Below, in pieces: positions 24,445 through 38,229 of a stretch of DNA of 64,000 bases. Location: NCBI RefSeq assembly GCF_016859285.1, contig NC_053417.1, positions 27,619,206 through 27,683,205 of the forward strand. The letters are read 5' to 3'. Source of the DNA: Xiphias gladius (taxonomy: Eukaryota > Chordata > Actinopteri > Istiophoriformes > Xiphiidae). A program made the position numbers and the translations under genes. The number at the start of each line of letters is the position of its first letter. Within the stretch, counting starts at the first letter, position 1. The notes below the pieces were generated by a model. The model was given only the letters and a program-made list of their open reading frames with translations, made no database searches and had not been told where the DNA came from.

Positions 24445-25544
24445 AGTGATAGCTTCTTTTAATGCAAGCTGACAGCAGGATTTCTGGCCTATTTTCTCAG
24501 TCTCCCTTACACAAACACACACACACACACACACACACTTATGTAAGTTCACAGACAAAAGCGTCAGTTGTGACTCTAGCTTCACACACACCATAATATA
24601 AGTATGACATTCCCCAACCATTTGGCTGGTGAAATTTATCTATGACAGGAGAACTGTCGATTTGCATCCCAGGAGGCTGAAGTCAGTCAGTTGCACATTC
24701 TTCTCCCTCACTCATCTCTACTCATGTCTTAAGCAAGGCCCAAAACTCAAAACTTCTCCAGTAATGCTGCTCTGTGTCTAAAGGGACCAGTATACGTCAT
24801 CAGAACTGCTGAGGCCGTTACGGATCGGCAGTAAACACTTCTGATTTCTGATGTGAGCAGACAACATGTGGTACACACCACTTCTTTTCTAGTACAACCC
24901 AGCTTTAACTGTAGCAGACTGGTTGTACTGGGCAGCTCCAACAGTTTTTTTGAATGTTAAATTCATCCATGGAGGATGTTATCTCAACTCCTGTCTTGGT
25001 TACTCACTTCCTGTTGGCAAAAAATTGCACTATCTGAAAATCTACAGATAACTGTGTGACATGACCGTGACCTCTGATTTAAACCTCATGTTATTAAATT
25101 AAAGTTACTGCATTTGAGTTTGTTTTTCCAGTAACTAGCCTTTATTTTACTTGATTTTTGCAGCTTATATTATTTTTTTTCCTCTACTTTCAAGTCCCTG
25201 AAGTTGTGAGAGGATTTATGTACATACAGTATGCAGTACAGCTGCAAAGCCAGGAACAACAAACACACACACACTGTTTCCTTATATGTTTTTGCATCTA
25301 GCGATGTTAATCAAGCAGACATCAAAGTCACAGTGAGTTTACAGACAGAATTCGCTTTGGCAGCTACTCGGAGCTTTGCAGGCTTATTCATTATGTTCTT
25401 TTTGTTATTGAGACGTCTTGCAGACCAAAGTTACACAACCTTGGAAAGTCGAGCAGAACAAAGTGAACTCTGGACTGAATCTCATATGCCGCTGTCTCTC
25501 CTTTGGTTCTGAGCACATGCACTAAAACATGCTATTTTGAGCTG

Positions 25545-25775
25545 CACTAGGGTTGAGTTATATGAGAAATTTTGCCCTACTGTTCATTCCATAGACGAGA
25601 TCCCCGAAGATATCTCTGGTTTTCAGAGTTATCCAAATCTGGGCCATTGGCCAGTCCACTCAGGAACTTTGATTGAAATTGAGGCTGTGAGCAGTTTTCA
25701 TTTAGTGTCGCTTGACATGTGAGGGATGAGGTATGACCTAATGTTGTACGGTAATGGCAAAAATATTCTCTGATT
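25545..25775. repeat. Dispersed GCAACTAA-type repeat, eroded left part
   Basis: Weak family blocks (TGCACTAGGGTTGAGTTA, CCCCGAAGATATCTCTGG) precede the tandem duplication, whose first unit begins with GTGAGAATTTGCTGC from the same family. Confidence 0.35.
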
Positions 25776-25778
25776 CCA

Positions 25779-26398
25779 ACTTTTCAGTTGTGAGAATTTG
25801 CTGCTTTGTCTTGTTTTAACGTCATAGTAAATTTAACATCATTGTGTCTTGGGCTGTTGGCCAGATAAAACAAGTTATTTCATTATATCGGTTTCGGCTC
25901 TAGGAAACTGTGGTGCGCATTTTTCACTATTTTGAAACAATTACTTGCAGCCCTAATGGTGATATCGCTATATTGGTAACATCTATTGTAATGGAGGATT
26001 TTATTTAAATCACCCCACTTCTACTTGATAGTTTGAGGATTTGCATGTAGTTGGACAGTGTGAACCTAAATGGAACAAATACAGATATGCAACAAAGTTG
26101 GTTTTTCCAGTGCAGTTCAGACTAGAGGAAAATTGAGTAAAAAATATAAAAATAAATGTAAGACTCAGGTGTGAACGCACTTATCAAGTCTCACACTCAC
26201 AGACCATATGGTGTCATCCTCATTACAGCATGTGTTAATTCCTTCCGGCCTGTTTGTTCCTGTGAATTTGACTTTCAGCTCGTTCAACAGGACAAAATCT
26301 CATTGGCTGCTCAGCTCAGGTAGTCAGGAATCTTTGGTTTAGGCTCACTGGGGTGGCCGTTTGTGATAATTCACCACACACAAACACACACACACTCA
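25779..26398. repeat. Tandem duplication, copy 1
   Basis: Starts ACTTTTCAGTTGTGAG and ends CACACACTCA. It matches copy 2 at a constant offset of 630 bases, with only about five substitutions noted by eye in 620 bases. It contains TTTTAACGTCATAG, GGAAACTGTGGTGCGCAT, CACCCCACTTCTACTTG and CCTTCCGGCCTGTTTG. Confidence 0.9.
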
Positions 26399-26408
26399 TT
26401 CAAAATAC

Positions 26409-27027
26409 ACTTTTCAATTGTGAGAATTTGCTGCTTTTTCTTGTTTTAACGTCATAGTAAATTTAACATCTTTGTGTTTTGGGCTGTTGGCCAGATAAAA
26501 CAAGTTATTTCATTATATCGGTTTCGGCTCTAGGAAACTGTGGTGCGCATTTTTCACTATTTTGAAACAATTACTTGCAGCCCTAATGGTGATATCGCTA
26601 TATTGGTAACATCTATTGTAATGGAGGATTTTATTTAAATCACCCCACTTCTACTTGATAGTTTGAGGATTTGCATCTAGTTGGACAGTGTGAACCTAAA
26701 TGGAACAAATACAGATATGCAACAAAGTTGGTTTTTCCAGTGCAGTTCAGACTAGAGGAAAATTGAGTAAAAAATATAAAAATAAATGTAAGACTCAGGT
26801 GTGAACGCACTTATCAAGTCTCACACTCACAGACCATATGGTGTCATCCTCATTACAGCATGTGTTAATTCCTTCCGGCCTGTTTGTTCCTGTGAATTTG
26901 ACTTTCAGCTCGTTCAACAGGACAAAATCTCATTGGCTGCTCAGCTCAGGTAGTCAGGAATCTTTGGTTTAGGCTCACTGGGGTGGCCGTTTGTGATAAT
27001 TCACCACACACAAACACACACACACTC
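26409..27027. repeat. Tandem duplication, copy 2
   Basis: Second unit of the duplication, separated from copy 1 by ten bases (TTCAAAATAC). Differences from copy 1 include TTTTCAATTG for TTTTCAGTTG, CTTTTTCTTG for CTTTGTCTTG and GCATCTAGTT for GCATGTAGTT. Both units end in a short CA-rich tract, a likely site of the recombination or slippage that made the duplication. Confidence 0.9.
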
Positions 27028-27119
27028 ACACACTAGTACCGTCTCTCAGTACGTTGATAATCCCTGGTGTGCCGATGAAACGCCCTCATTGGTTAATCCC
27101 AGTCCGGTGGGAGGTTTAT

Positions 27120-27300
27120 CTGTGATGTGACTGGTTAATCTGAGGCACGGTAGCGGGCGGGATTTAGGAAGGTGTTAAATCGATGTGTTGTCAGGCGTGT
27201 CGTGGTCGGGGCATTGTATGGTTGCCATGGCAATAGTGGCCATCTGGTGCCATATAGGTCTTATATAGGACTCCTCTTTATAATCTATTGAATAGGACAT
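27120..27300. promoter_or_regulatory. Promoter-like segment in dnajc5 intron 1 with RFX X-box
   Basis: A locally GC-richer stretch with GGGCGGGATTT (27156), an almost perfect X-box palindrome GTTGCCATGGCAAT (27221-27234) and two TATA/CArG-like words, CCATATAGGT and CTTATATAGG (27250-27270). The X-box is the binding site of RFX factors. Function as an alternative promoter or enhancer is inference. Confidence 0.35.
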
Positions 27301-27463
27301 ATAATGCTGTTTGTTTATGGAGTGTATCTCTTTATACTCTTTATAGTCCATCCAAACTGTGCCTTTTTTCCCATCCTTTGTGTGTTCACGAATTTCCCTG
27401 TTTGTTTAGGTACTTAGCCACACTCTGCTAAAGTTAACCTCCTCCCAGTCACCGCCTCAGCTC

Positions 27464-27464
<1 letters not shown>

Positions 27465-27548
<84 letters not shown>
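27465..27548. repeat. (AC)n microsatellite, about 41 units
   Basis: Uninterrupted AC run in dnajc5 intron 1. Confidence 0.95.
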
Positions 27549-27550
<2 letters not shown>

Positions 27551-27692
27551 AGAAAAACATCTTTGTAGTGCGAGTGATAGAGCCTCAGAAATGCATCGGT
27601 ATGGCTGATATTATTGGCCGACTTTAGCTTATCAAAGGTGGGTAATATGTAACAAGAAGGTGTAGTACAGTAAAGCCAAACAAACAGAGCTG

Positions 27693-28117
27693 TAATTTAG
27701 AGCTGAAACAATTAATCCGTTAGTACATCAACAGAAAATAAATCAGCAACTTTTCTCAAGCTTCTTAAATGTGTGAATTTGCTGCTTTTCGTTTTCTTTC
27801 ATTTGTCCTACACAATTTGGGTTTTGGGCTATTGGCCACACCGTGGCCACATTTCTCACTTGAAATTTGAGAGGTCGTTTAGTTGCCCCTTTACGTGCAA
27901 GAAATATAGATATTAGGGCTGCAACTAATGAGTGTCTTAATTATCATGTAAGAAGTCAGAAAATAGAGGAAAAAAATGCCATAAAGATTTCCTAAAGCCC
28001 AAGATGACCTCTTCAAGTTGCTTTCACTTAAATTACTTAAACAGTTGTCAAAAATAGTAGCAGATTAATTTCCTGCCAATCAACTAATCAATGGATCAAC
28101 CACTCTTCTCAGCTCTA
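27693..28117. repeat. Two neighbouring GCAACTAA-type repeat copies
   Basis: First copy about 27693-27890 (GAGCTGAAACAATTAATCC). Second 27915-28117 (AGGGCTGCAACTAATGAG to TCTCAGCTCTAAT), which keeps both ends. A short TTAATTAA-type run follows. Confidence 0.6.
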
Positions 28118-28179
28118 ATTAATTAATTAATTGATTAATTAATTTCCATTAATTTTCTGGGGCATGTTTGTATTTATTC

Positions 28180-28295
28180 ACAGGCGGACAGCAGAAAAGA
28201 GGCAAGAGGGTGGGAATGACATGCAACAAAGGTCCCAGACTGAAATCAAACCGTGCATTTTAACCACTAAACCACAACGATGCCCTGAACGCATT
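28180..28295. repeat. Dispersed repeat fragment with tRNA-like tail
   Basis: AGGCGGACAGCAGAAAAGAG, GGGAATGACATGCAACAAAG and GACTGAAATCAAACCGTGCA followed by TTTTAACCACTAAACCAC resemble a common teleost repeat that ends in a degenerate tRNA-like block. Assignment is from memory. Confidence 0.4.
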
Positions 28296-30044
28296 GGTTT
28301 TATTACTTCAACCTCCCAATAATTGATATCACACCACAAATTATATTTTATTGCATGTGTGAAGCTCACCTATATGCCTGTGTGATGGGAACCGTGTTCC
28401 TGTTGCAATATACGGCGCATGAATCACAGTGTGATAATTGTTCATCAGAAAGGTGCAAGTCTAGTGTGAAGACAGCGTGCAGCTTATTTCCCTGTTGGTA
28501 GCGTAGGTCTAACAGTCTGGTGTAGTGTCTGTAAAGCTGAATTGGCTTAGTGTGGTCTCTAAGCCTGCAGACCCCCATGCACCTGCTCTCTGACTGGGTT
28601 ATATCAGCCAGGGTTAGGGCTCATTTACTGCTCAGTTCAAAGGTCAGGAAGTGGATTTGCTTCAGGATTTAGAAACCTTGAATCTATCGCTCGACAACAT
28701 TTTTGTACATAAATATAAAATCTACAAATAAGTCATTTTTGTGCCAAAGTTTAACATTCAGTTTACCCGTTCTGCAAACATCCACATTACTTATAATCAG
28801 CTTACTTCCTGTCTGAAGTTGGTTTATTATTGTTGTGGATGGGTGTGTGAGTTTGTTAGTGTATTGTGGTCTGGTTGAGTTATCTTATCATGCCTGCTGT
28901 TCATAAACTATGTTGCCCCACAGCAGTTGCAGTTAGTGTTGTTTTTCATGTCTTCGCTGGGTGAACTGACCTGCGGTACCCTGTATAACTCTGCTACGCT
29001 CCTACGCACTCTTACATTTATTTAATCAGGCTTTTACAAGATGATTTAGCATTGATGCAAATATTGCACAATAAAACGTTAAGTTCTAAATCACCGGTAT
29101 TATAAAAGAGTGCGGCAGTTACAGCTAGAGCAGCTTGGATGAAGAAGTTACCAGAGGTGATCATTTGCCACACTAGATAAACTGTTTTCCTGTTGACATT
29201 TAGAAATGAAACTGCCATGCCAGGAACTAAACACTAAACTACAGTAGTATATGTCTTCTGTTAAGATAACAACGTACTGACTACAATTAAATCAAATTAA
29301 CCAAAGGGACAAGGTTTTTGTTTTGTTTTGTTTTGTTACTGGTTAACCTGCCATATATAATGGACTTATATCATTTATATATCACTATATATAATATAAT
29401 TTTGGTCAACATTACCCCTAACATTATCTCTGTCCTGCTACACACCAGCCCATTTAGAAAAACCATTAAATAAAGAATAACAACTTTAATTCCTTCAGCC
29501 ATTAAACAAAAAATCAATTAAAATCACATTATGTACGCTGCTGAGTGTATTTTTTAAAAACTCTACTCTCCATTTGTTTTATGGACAGCAAAGATGGCAT
29601 TTGAAAAACTAAATACTGGTACTGCTTGGTCACTCAACATGGTTTGTCACTTGACAAGAATTTAATTTTGAAGGGTAAGAAGTGCTGCAGCGTGTAGAAG
29701 TTACTGTCGTTATGAAAGCAGCAAAAGCAACTGTCATGTGGTGTGACCTTATTGCCATGGTGATACTCATCACTTCCTTAATGAATCCGGCAGATAAAGA
29801 AAGACTGTCATCATTTCAGTTACATGTTTCATCCACAATAGATACATGTTGAATGTCTACGTATTTTTGTACTCATTCAGGAGCTGGCATCCTGGAACAG
29901 GTTAACTTTGGGGTATTTTGTGATATGATATTTATGGCGGCAAAGCCATACGTTAATGTTTACACTATTTTGTGTTTGCCTGTTTTGGAGTCTTGTGCTG
30001 CTTTTTTGGGGGGGGGGGTACTCCTATGTGGACTGAGATGAGAT

Positions 30045-30340
30045 AATTTTTTTGACTAATCATTTTGTCCATAAAATGACAGTAAATACTGGAAAATGCC
30101 ATTGATCATTTCCCGCAGGCCCAGGTGACATCAACAGTCCAAAATCCAAAGATATTCAGTTTACTCTCATGTGACAAAGAAAAGCAACAAATCCTTGTCT
30201 TTGAAATGTTAGAAACCACAAATATTTGACATTTGTGTTTAAAAAGTTAACAAAAAGGATAATTCAGTCATCAAAATAGTTGCAGATTAATTTTCCTGAT
30301 CACTGACTAATCAATTAATCGGCTAATCGTTGCAGCTCTA
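30045..30340. repeat. Dispersed GCAACTAA-type repeat, reference copy
   Basis: The best-preserved internal structure in the window: TTTTGTCCATAAAATGACAG, then GCCCAGGTGACATC, then AGTCCAAAATCCAAAGATAT, then TCAGTTTACTCTCATG, then GCAACAAATCC, then ATCAAAATAGTTGCAGATTA, and finally GACTAATCAATTAATCGGCT and CGTTGCAGCTCTA. This layout identifies the other copies. It is noncoding and has short inverted ends (AGGGCTGCAACTAA when complete). I know it as a very common teleost repeat but cannot name its superfamily with certainty. Confidence 0.65.
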
Positions 30341-31204
30341 CTGCATTTTTTTGTCTGTTGATGCCCGATTCTATATTTGTAATTACACTAAAAATGCAAA
30401 GGGTTAAATATTTCAATGGAACCTGCTAATTATCTTTTACATTACGACTCTGTGGCAGATAAAGCCCATTAGACAACAGCAGCTGCTGCTTGTCATCCAT
30501 CTAATAACAATAACATCAACTTACTTGTCAGTTAGCGTACCTTTAACCACTTGTACCTACGTCCTGCTTACACTCACATCTACATCAAGGCCTCCTTTTC
30601 TTCCCTATTTCTGCCAGGAGCCACCACGCTTCGTTCTTTTACTTATGGTTCATATCTTGTATTCTGCAGCTTCTGGACGGTTGATTGACCGGAAACGCGA
30701 GGTTCATTCAGTACACAGACTGTAAATCTCTCTGCCTTATGCACCTGCCTGACCACTGTTTGACATGAATTTAGGTCACCCTGGTTTAACTCAGTTATTC
30801 CTTTCCCTTTCTCTGCCCATCACACCCTTAAATCCCACAACACCATGTTAGCAAAGTCAGTGTCAGTGTCACCATGGTACTTCTTTTAATATCAAAGCCA
30901 TTGTTTCTGCATTCACACAAGAGCTACTCACATGCAGTCCTGTGTAAATACTCCTGAGTAAAGCTGTTTGTGTGTTTACAGCCTCTTCTCTCCCCCCTGT
31001 CCCCGTGAAAAATTGCTCAGCACTAGTTTTGTTACCATCTAAGCCTCTGTAAAGCCAGGAGGGAAAGACGTTGTGTAATTCTATCGGCAGCAGGGAGGCT
31101 TAATGGGCGTCCTGTGCCCGAAAGTTTGATGTGGCATTTGGTGACTGGAGGGGACAGAAAAGCAATCGCATCACACAGCAAAAAGTGTCTCTCGAGTGAG
31201 AGAA

Positions 31205-31645
31205 TATTAAATCGTCTATTTTGATGATCGCTTAATCTTTCAAATAGTTTATCAAGGGAAAATGCTGCTCGTTCTCAGTTTACAGCTTTTGTGAGGCCCA
31301 TGTGAGGATTTGCTGCTTTTCTCTGTATTGTATCACTGTGAACTGGATACCTTTGGGCTTTGGACTGTTGGTCAATTTAAAACGAGACATTTGTGGACGT
31401 TACCTTGGACCTGGGGAAATTCTTTTATAGACAAAACAATTAATTAGTTAATCAAGAAAAACTATTAGCAAATTAATCAATAAATCAATAATGAAAATGT
31501 TTTTTATTTGCGGCCCTCTATTTAAACACATTACAATTGTGAATTGTGAGAATTCTGACATTTTGTAGACCAAACAGTCAGTTAATTGTGAAAACAATCA
31601 CCAATTAATCAATAATGAACATAATCCTAGCTGCAGCTCTAACTG
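31205..31645. repeat. Dispersed GCAACTAA-type repeat(s), overlapping copies
   Basis: Blocks TGAGGATTTGCTGCTTTTCT, TTTGGGCTTTGGACTG and TAGCTGCAGCTCTAAC show the family. A second partial copy starts near 31540. It ends about 200 bases before the dnajc5 coding exon. Confidence 0.5.
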
Positions 31646-31916
31646 TAATTTTCTTGTTGTTTGGTCATTTAAAATTTAGCCTGATGAAAGATTGATCGAT
31701 GGATCGATTTAGCAGTATACAAGTGAATACGTGCCTGACTCAAACTGTGAAATAAGAGGTAGAAACCGTAAAACAACAAAGCAACTTGTTTTGATTTGAA
31801 CCTCTGGCTCATCTGCTCCTCTGTCCTCCTTCCTGGATTCTCTCTCTGCCTGACAGGTGAGAGGCTGAGTGAGTGAGCAAGGGAGCGAGTGAGAGAAGGA
31901 ACGAGAGAGCGAGGCC

Positions 31917-34428
<2,512 letters not shown>

Positions 34429-34528
34429 ACACACAGACACACGCACAACACGCACCCATTCAGCTCACACCTGACAGTTAACCACAGCTACAGTTTCCAC
34501 CACAATCGCGATACTGATACGTACCGTA

Positions 34529-34531
<3 letters not shown>

Positions 34532-34611
<80 letters not shown>
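34532..34611. repeat. (AC)n microsatellite in dnajc5 3' UTR
   Basis: About 40 AC units, 100 bases after the stop codon. It is expected in the mature transcript of either poly(A) form. Confidence 0.95.
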
Positions 34612-34792
34612 GTAACATTTTCTTGTCAGTTCATCCACAGCAGTAATTATTAACACCACACATACACACACACCAGCAAACAACACATACCATCAGTCCT
34701 GACAGTTAGCATGGGCTCACCAGCTCAGCCCAGACTTTCCCCTCTCTACATTTCAAATTGAGGTGGAAAGAGGGGAGAAGAAGGGGGGGGGG

Positions 34793-34798
34793 AATAAA
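34793..34798 (+). terminator. dnajc5: Proximal dnajc5 poly(A) signal candidate
   Basis: AATAAA after a G-rich run (GGGGGGGGGG). It would shorten the 3' UTR to about 0.4 kb. Confidence 0.35.
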
Positions 34799-37700
34799 CA
34801 CTGAACAACTCTTAACACTGGTTAGAAAAGAATGAAAACCAACGTGAGTGATCCTTTGTTCCTCCGAGGCACACAACACACACCGAGTTCAGCCCAATTT
34901 TCTTATGCAGCGTAACATCCACCTTAAGAGTGACAGATGAGCTCACTGTTAGGCTCACGTTAGAGGACCGTCAACTAAAATATCAAATATGCTTGATAAC
35001 AATCATGATGTCCCAAACTCAATCAGGAGCACGGACCCCGAGTTAAAGAGGGATGCACCAACTTGACTTGCCAAAAAGTAGAGACTAATTTACTAAATAT
35101 TTACAAGCTGGTTTTACCTGGAAGAGGTATACGCTCATTTTTATTTATTTTTTTCTCATTTCAATAATCATGAAGAAAAAGCATGAAATCACTAAACCTT
35201 AGCACAAAAACAAAGCGGTAAATTAAAAGCCTTACAAATTCTGCTGTCACGTCTGTTTGGAAACTGATGTCTGGAGTCTGAGGAGCAGGCAACATGGAAA
35301 GTAAATACTGAGAATCGTAGTATTCGAAGATGAATGAATGAATTCTGAATGAATTTTAACAGTACTGCTTTTGTCATGCGAGTCAAATTGTACAGTTGAC
35401 GAAGGCACTACTTATATTTACTTTTCTTTAGTTTGTAATTGTGAGCACCAACGCAGTCCTGAGGAAGACTGCCGTCGAAATGTTTAAGAGGTGGATGTTT
35501 TGGCTCTGTCGTTGCATAAATCTAAATCTTAAGAAAGCCATAGTGTGCACTGTACTTTCCAGTGTTTTTTGTAGCCGTGAAGCCCACTTTATTCTTTCCG
35601 CATCAGTATCGCATCAGTTTCGCCAACTGCCCGTTTTTGACACGTCATTCAACGTTTTGTTTTTAAACACGGAAATGAATACCTAGAATGTTAAATCCTT
35701 GCGTCTACAACATAAACGTTTCTGGATGGTGTTAATTAGTCACTCAGAAACCTAACTGTCCGGCACATGAGAAAAAAAGCTTGCTGGGAAACACCTTTTG
35801 AGGCTTCGCTCCCTCTCTGCTCCAGGTAGGAGCTAGAGGTAGGTTTTCTGCGAGGAGCTGATAGGACTGGGTGGGGGTTGAAGTGTTTGTATTTGTCCTC
35901 AGCAGCCTCTTGAACTTCACCCCGTAGTCTGTCATGAGTCTTCCCACTCAAATGTGGTTCAGCAAGTTCAGTGTGTTTCCATTCTGAAGTAAGCGTAAGT
36001 TTACTGTGGCAAAAGGGGGACCTTTACAAACCCTCAAGCTGTCACAAGAATCCGGGATTCCTGGAGATTTGAACTAATCGTGGTTGACAGATGTGGCATG
36101 CAGCCACCTTTAGCATGTCAGCGGGCGAGGTTTCAGCTGAGAAAGTCATCAGTCTTCAGATTATAAGGAAACACTAGAAACTCTGCAGCTGCCGGGACTG
36201 AATCGCAACCCTCTTTTGCACCTGTGACCATGACTAAACAGATAGCTGAAAATTAACACCAGCCTGCAGACAAGTAATGCGGCTAAGTGTTTACTGTGAC
36301 CGGCGTGTTTTTCTATTCCGTCGCAGAACATGCTGGGACCATGGAAAGTCTTTTAGTCATCAGTTACTCTTATTATTTATTGACAAAGTATTCACATTGC
36401 TTCAGTCTCTCAGTAGTAGCAGTAATTAGTCACATTACTTGTCATCAACAGTCCTCCACTGTGGATTTACTGCGATCCTCCTCCTCTCTCTAACCTCCTC
36501 TCTCCTCTCCTCCTCCACTTCTTTCTCCCTCATTGTTCAACTCGATCCACCTTTTCTTCCACATGTGAAGGACTGAGCTCCCTGGTTCACACTGAAGAGT
36601 CATAGAGTCCCGTGTTACTAGTAGAGACATTACGAGTACATTACCATACATTAGTGACCGCTTGCTGTAACCCAGAAGGACGTACATATACATACACACT
36701 ATATACACTGATGGAGCCCCGTTTTTGTTTGTTCTTAGTTTTCAGTTTGTTTTGTGAGAAAGTAAAGATGCTGTACATGTCGCGTAAACTGTATGTTTAG
36801 ATTTCACTGTATTTCTTTGAGTTGGTCGGAAATTTGAACACTTGGGGTTTTTTTCTTCTTCCATTTGTCTCTGTAGATTTGCTTTTCACTGTTTTTGTTT
36901 TTCTTATTTATGTTGTTAATGAAGGGAGGATATTGATATCCAAGTCTTACTTGTTTGTGTGGCAGAAGGTTTGTAGATTATACTAATTAGTAAGGGTGTA
37001 ATTTTCCAGAATAACATTTTTTTTTTGTAGTTCTTCTTTTTTCGTCACACATGAGTAGCACTCTAGCTCTGCTGTAGAAAAAACAGGAACCTTGTCGTTG
37101 TTTGTGTCAACTTTTGTAAAAAACGAAAAAACAAAACAAAAACAAAAAAACACCTACATCCAACCAAAACAGGCTAATGTGCTGACTATATTTTATTTGA
37201 TTGCTCAATCAAACACGCACTCATTATGTATTCATACATATCATGAGAAAGTGCAATAAGAGCTAAACAAGCCTCTTCCATGGCTGTCCTCCAGTTCCAG
37301 ACTCCCAGTCGCAATTTTCAAAGGTTTCAGGGAATCTGCAGGTTCATAAAAAGTCTTTCTCTTTTTTTAAAGTCAGTTTGAAGCCACAAAAAGAATGAGA
37401 TGTAGCTAAATCAAGTAATTAGATGTCTTCACCATCAGATCCCTCAAATTCTTTGTTACATCAGTACAAATCAGAGTTAACACAACCTACAACACGCCGG
37501 CTCCAGTAAACGCATCTGAACAATCAGATCAGGTTAACTGATTTTTATTCCTTGTTTAGGTTTTTCAGTTACTTCTTAAGTTTTCCTTCTAAATTTCAAT
37601 ATATATTTCCAGTCCAATTTTGGATTAAAAAGATCTTTTTAAGGGTTTTTATTAAACCTGCAGATGCTCTGTTTTAACCAAATTTATCTTCACTTGATTA

Positions 37701-38203
37701 ATTTTTGTGCTTCATGTCATGTGATCACTGACCACTGAAATGCCACATTGTTAAACCCAAATCCCTAATCCCTAATTTCGTTCTCCCATTTTTTCCTTTA
37801 TTGACCAAACCTGCATCAGTGTCTGAGTGAATGCAATGTGTAGGCTGAAATTCATAAACCTGGAGTCAAGAAACTTCCATTGTTAGAACAGTGACATAAA
37901 TAACAAGAACTGATGTGTGAATATAGCAACCAGATGATGATAACATCAAAGCGTTATTTTATTTATTTTATTTTTCATATCTTTTTAATCAATAATTAAC
38001 AGCTAGCAGGTATGTCAAGGGGATGTATAGGATTTTAGATTTCAACCATTTTGACAATGACAAAATGGCAGACCTGCTGTATATACACTCAGTGGCACAG
38101 TACATAGAGACATAGAGGTTTTGTGTTTTTAGCATGGACTAATAATGTTTGCATCTGTCAGGCAGACGTATGGGTAAATTAAGTATCTGATGTACTGTTG
38201 TAA

Positions 38204-38209
38204 AATAAA
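38204..38209 (+). terminator. dnajc5: Distal dnajc5 poly(A) signal
   Basis: AATAAA followed by TGTTTCTGATG and a T-rich stretch. Repeat-derived sequence starts immediately downstream, which fits a gene end here. Confidence 0.55.
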
Positions 38210-38229
38210 TGTTTCTGATGCTTCAGAGC

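Larger units (their letters stand above)
34429..38215 (+). other. dnajc5: dnajc5 3' UTR (long form)
   Basis: About 3.8 kb from the stop to shortly after AATAAA at 38204-38209. An earlier AATAAA at 34793-34798 would give a short form of about 370 bases. Mammalian DNAJC5 also has a long 3' UTR. It contains a CA microsatellite (34532-34611), no dispersed repeat that I recognise, and no long coding frame with similarity. Exact ends need transcript data. Confidence 0.55.
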
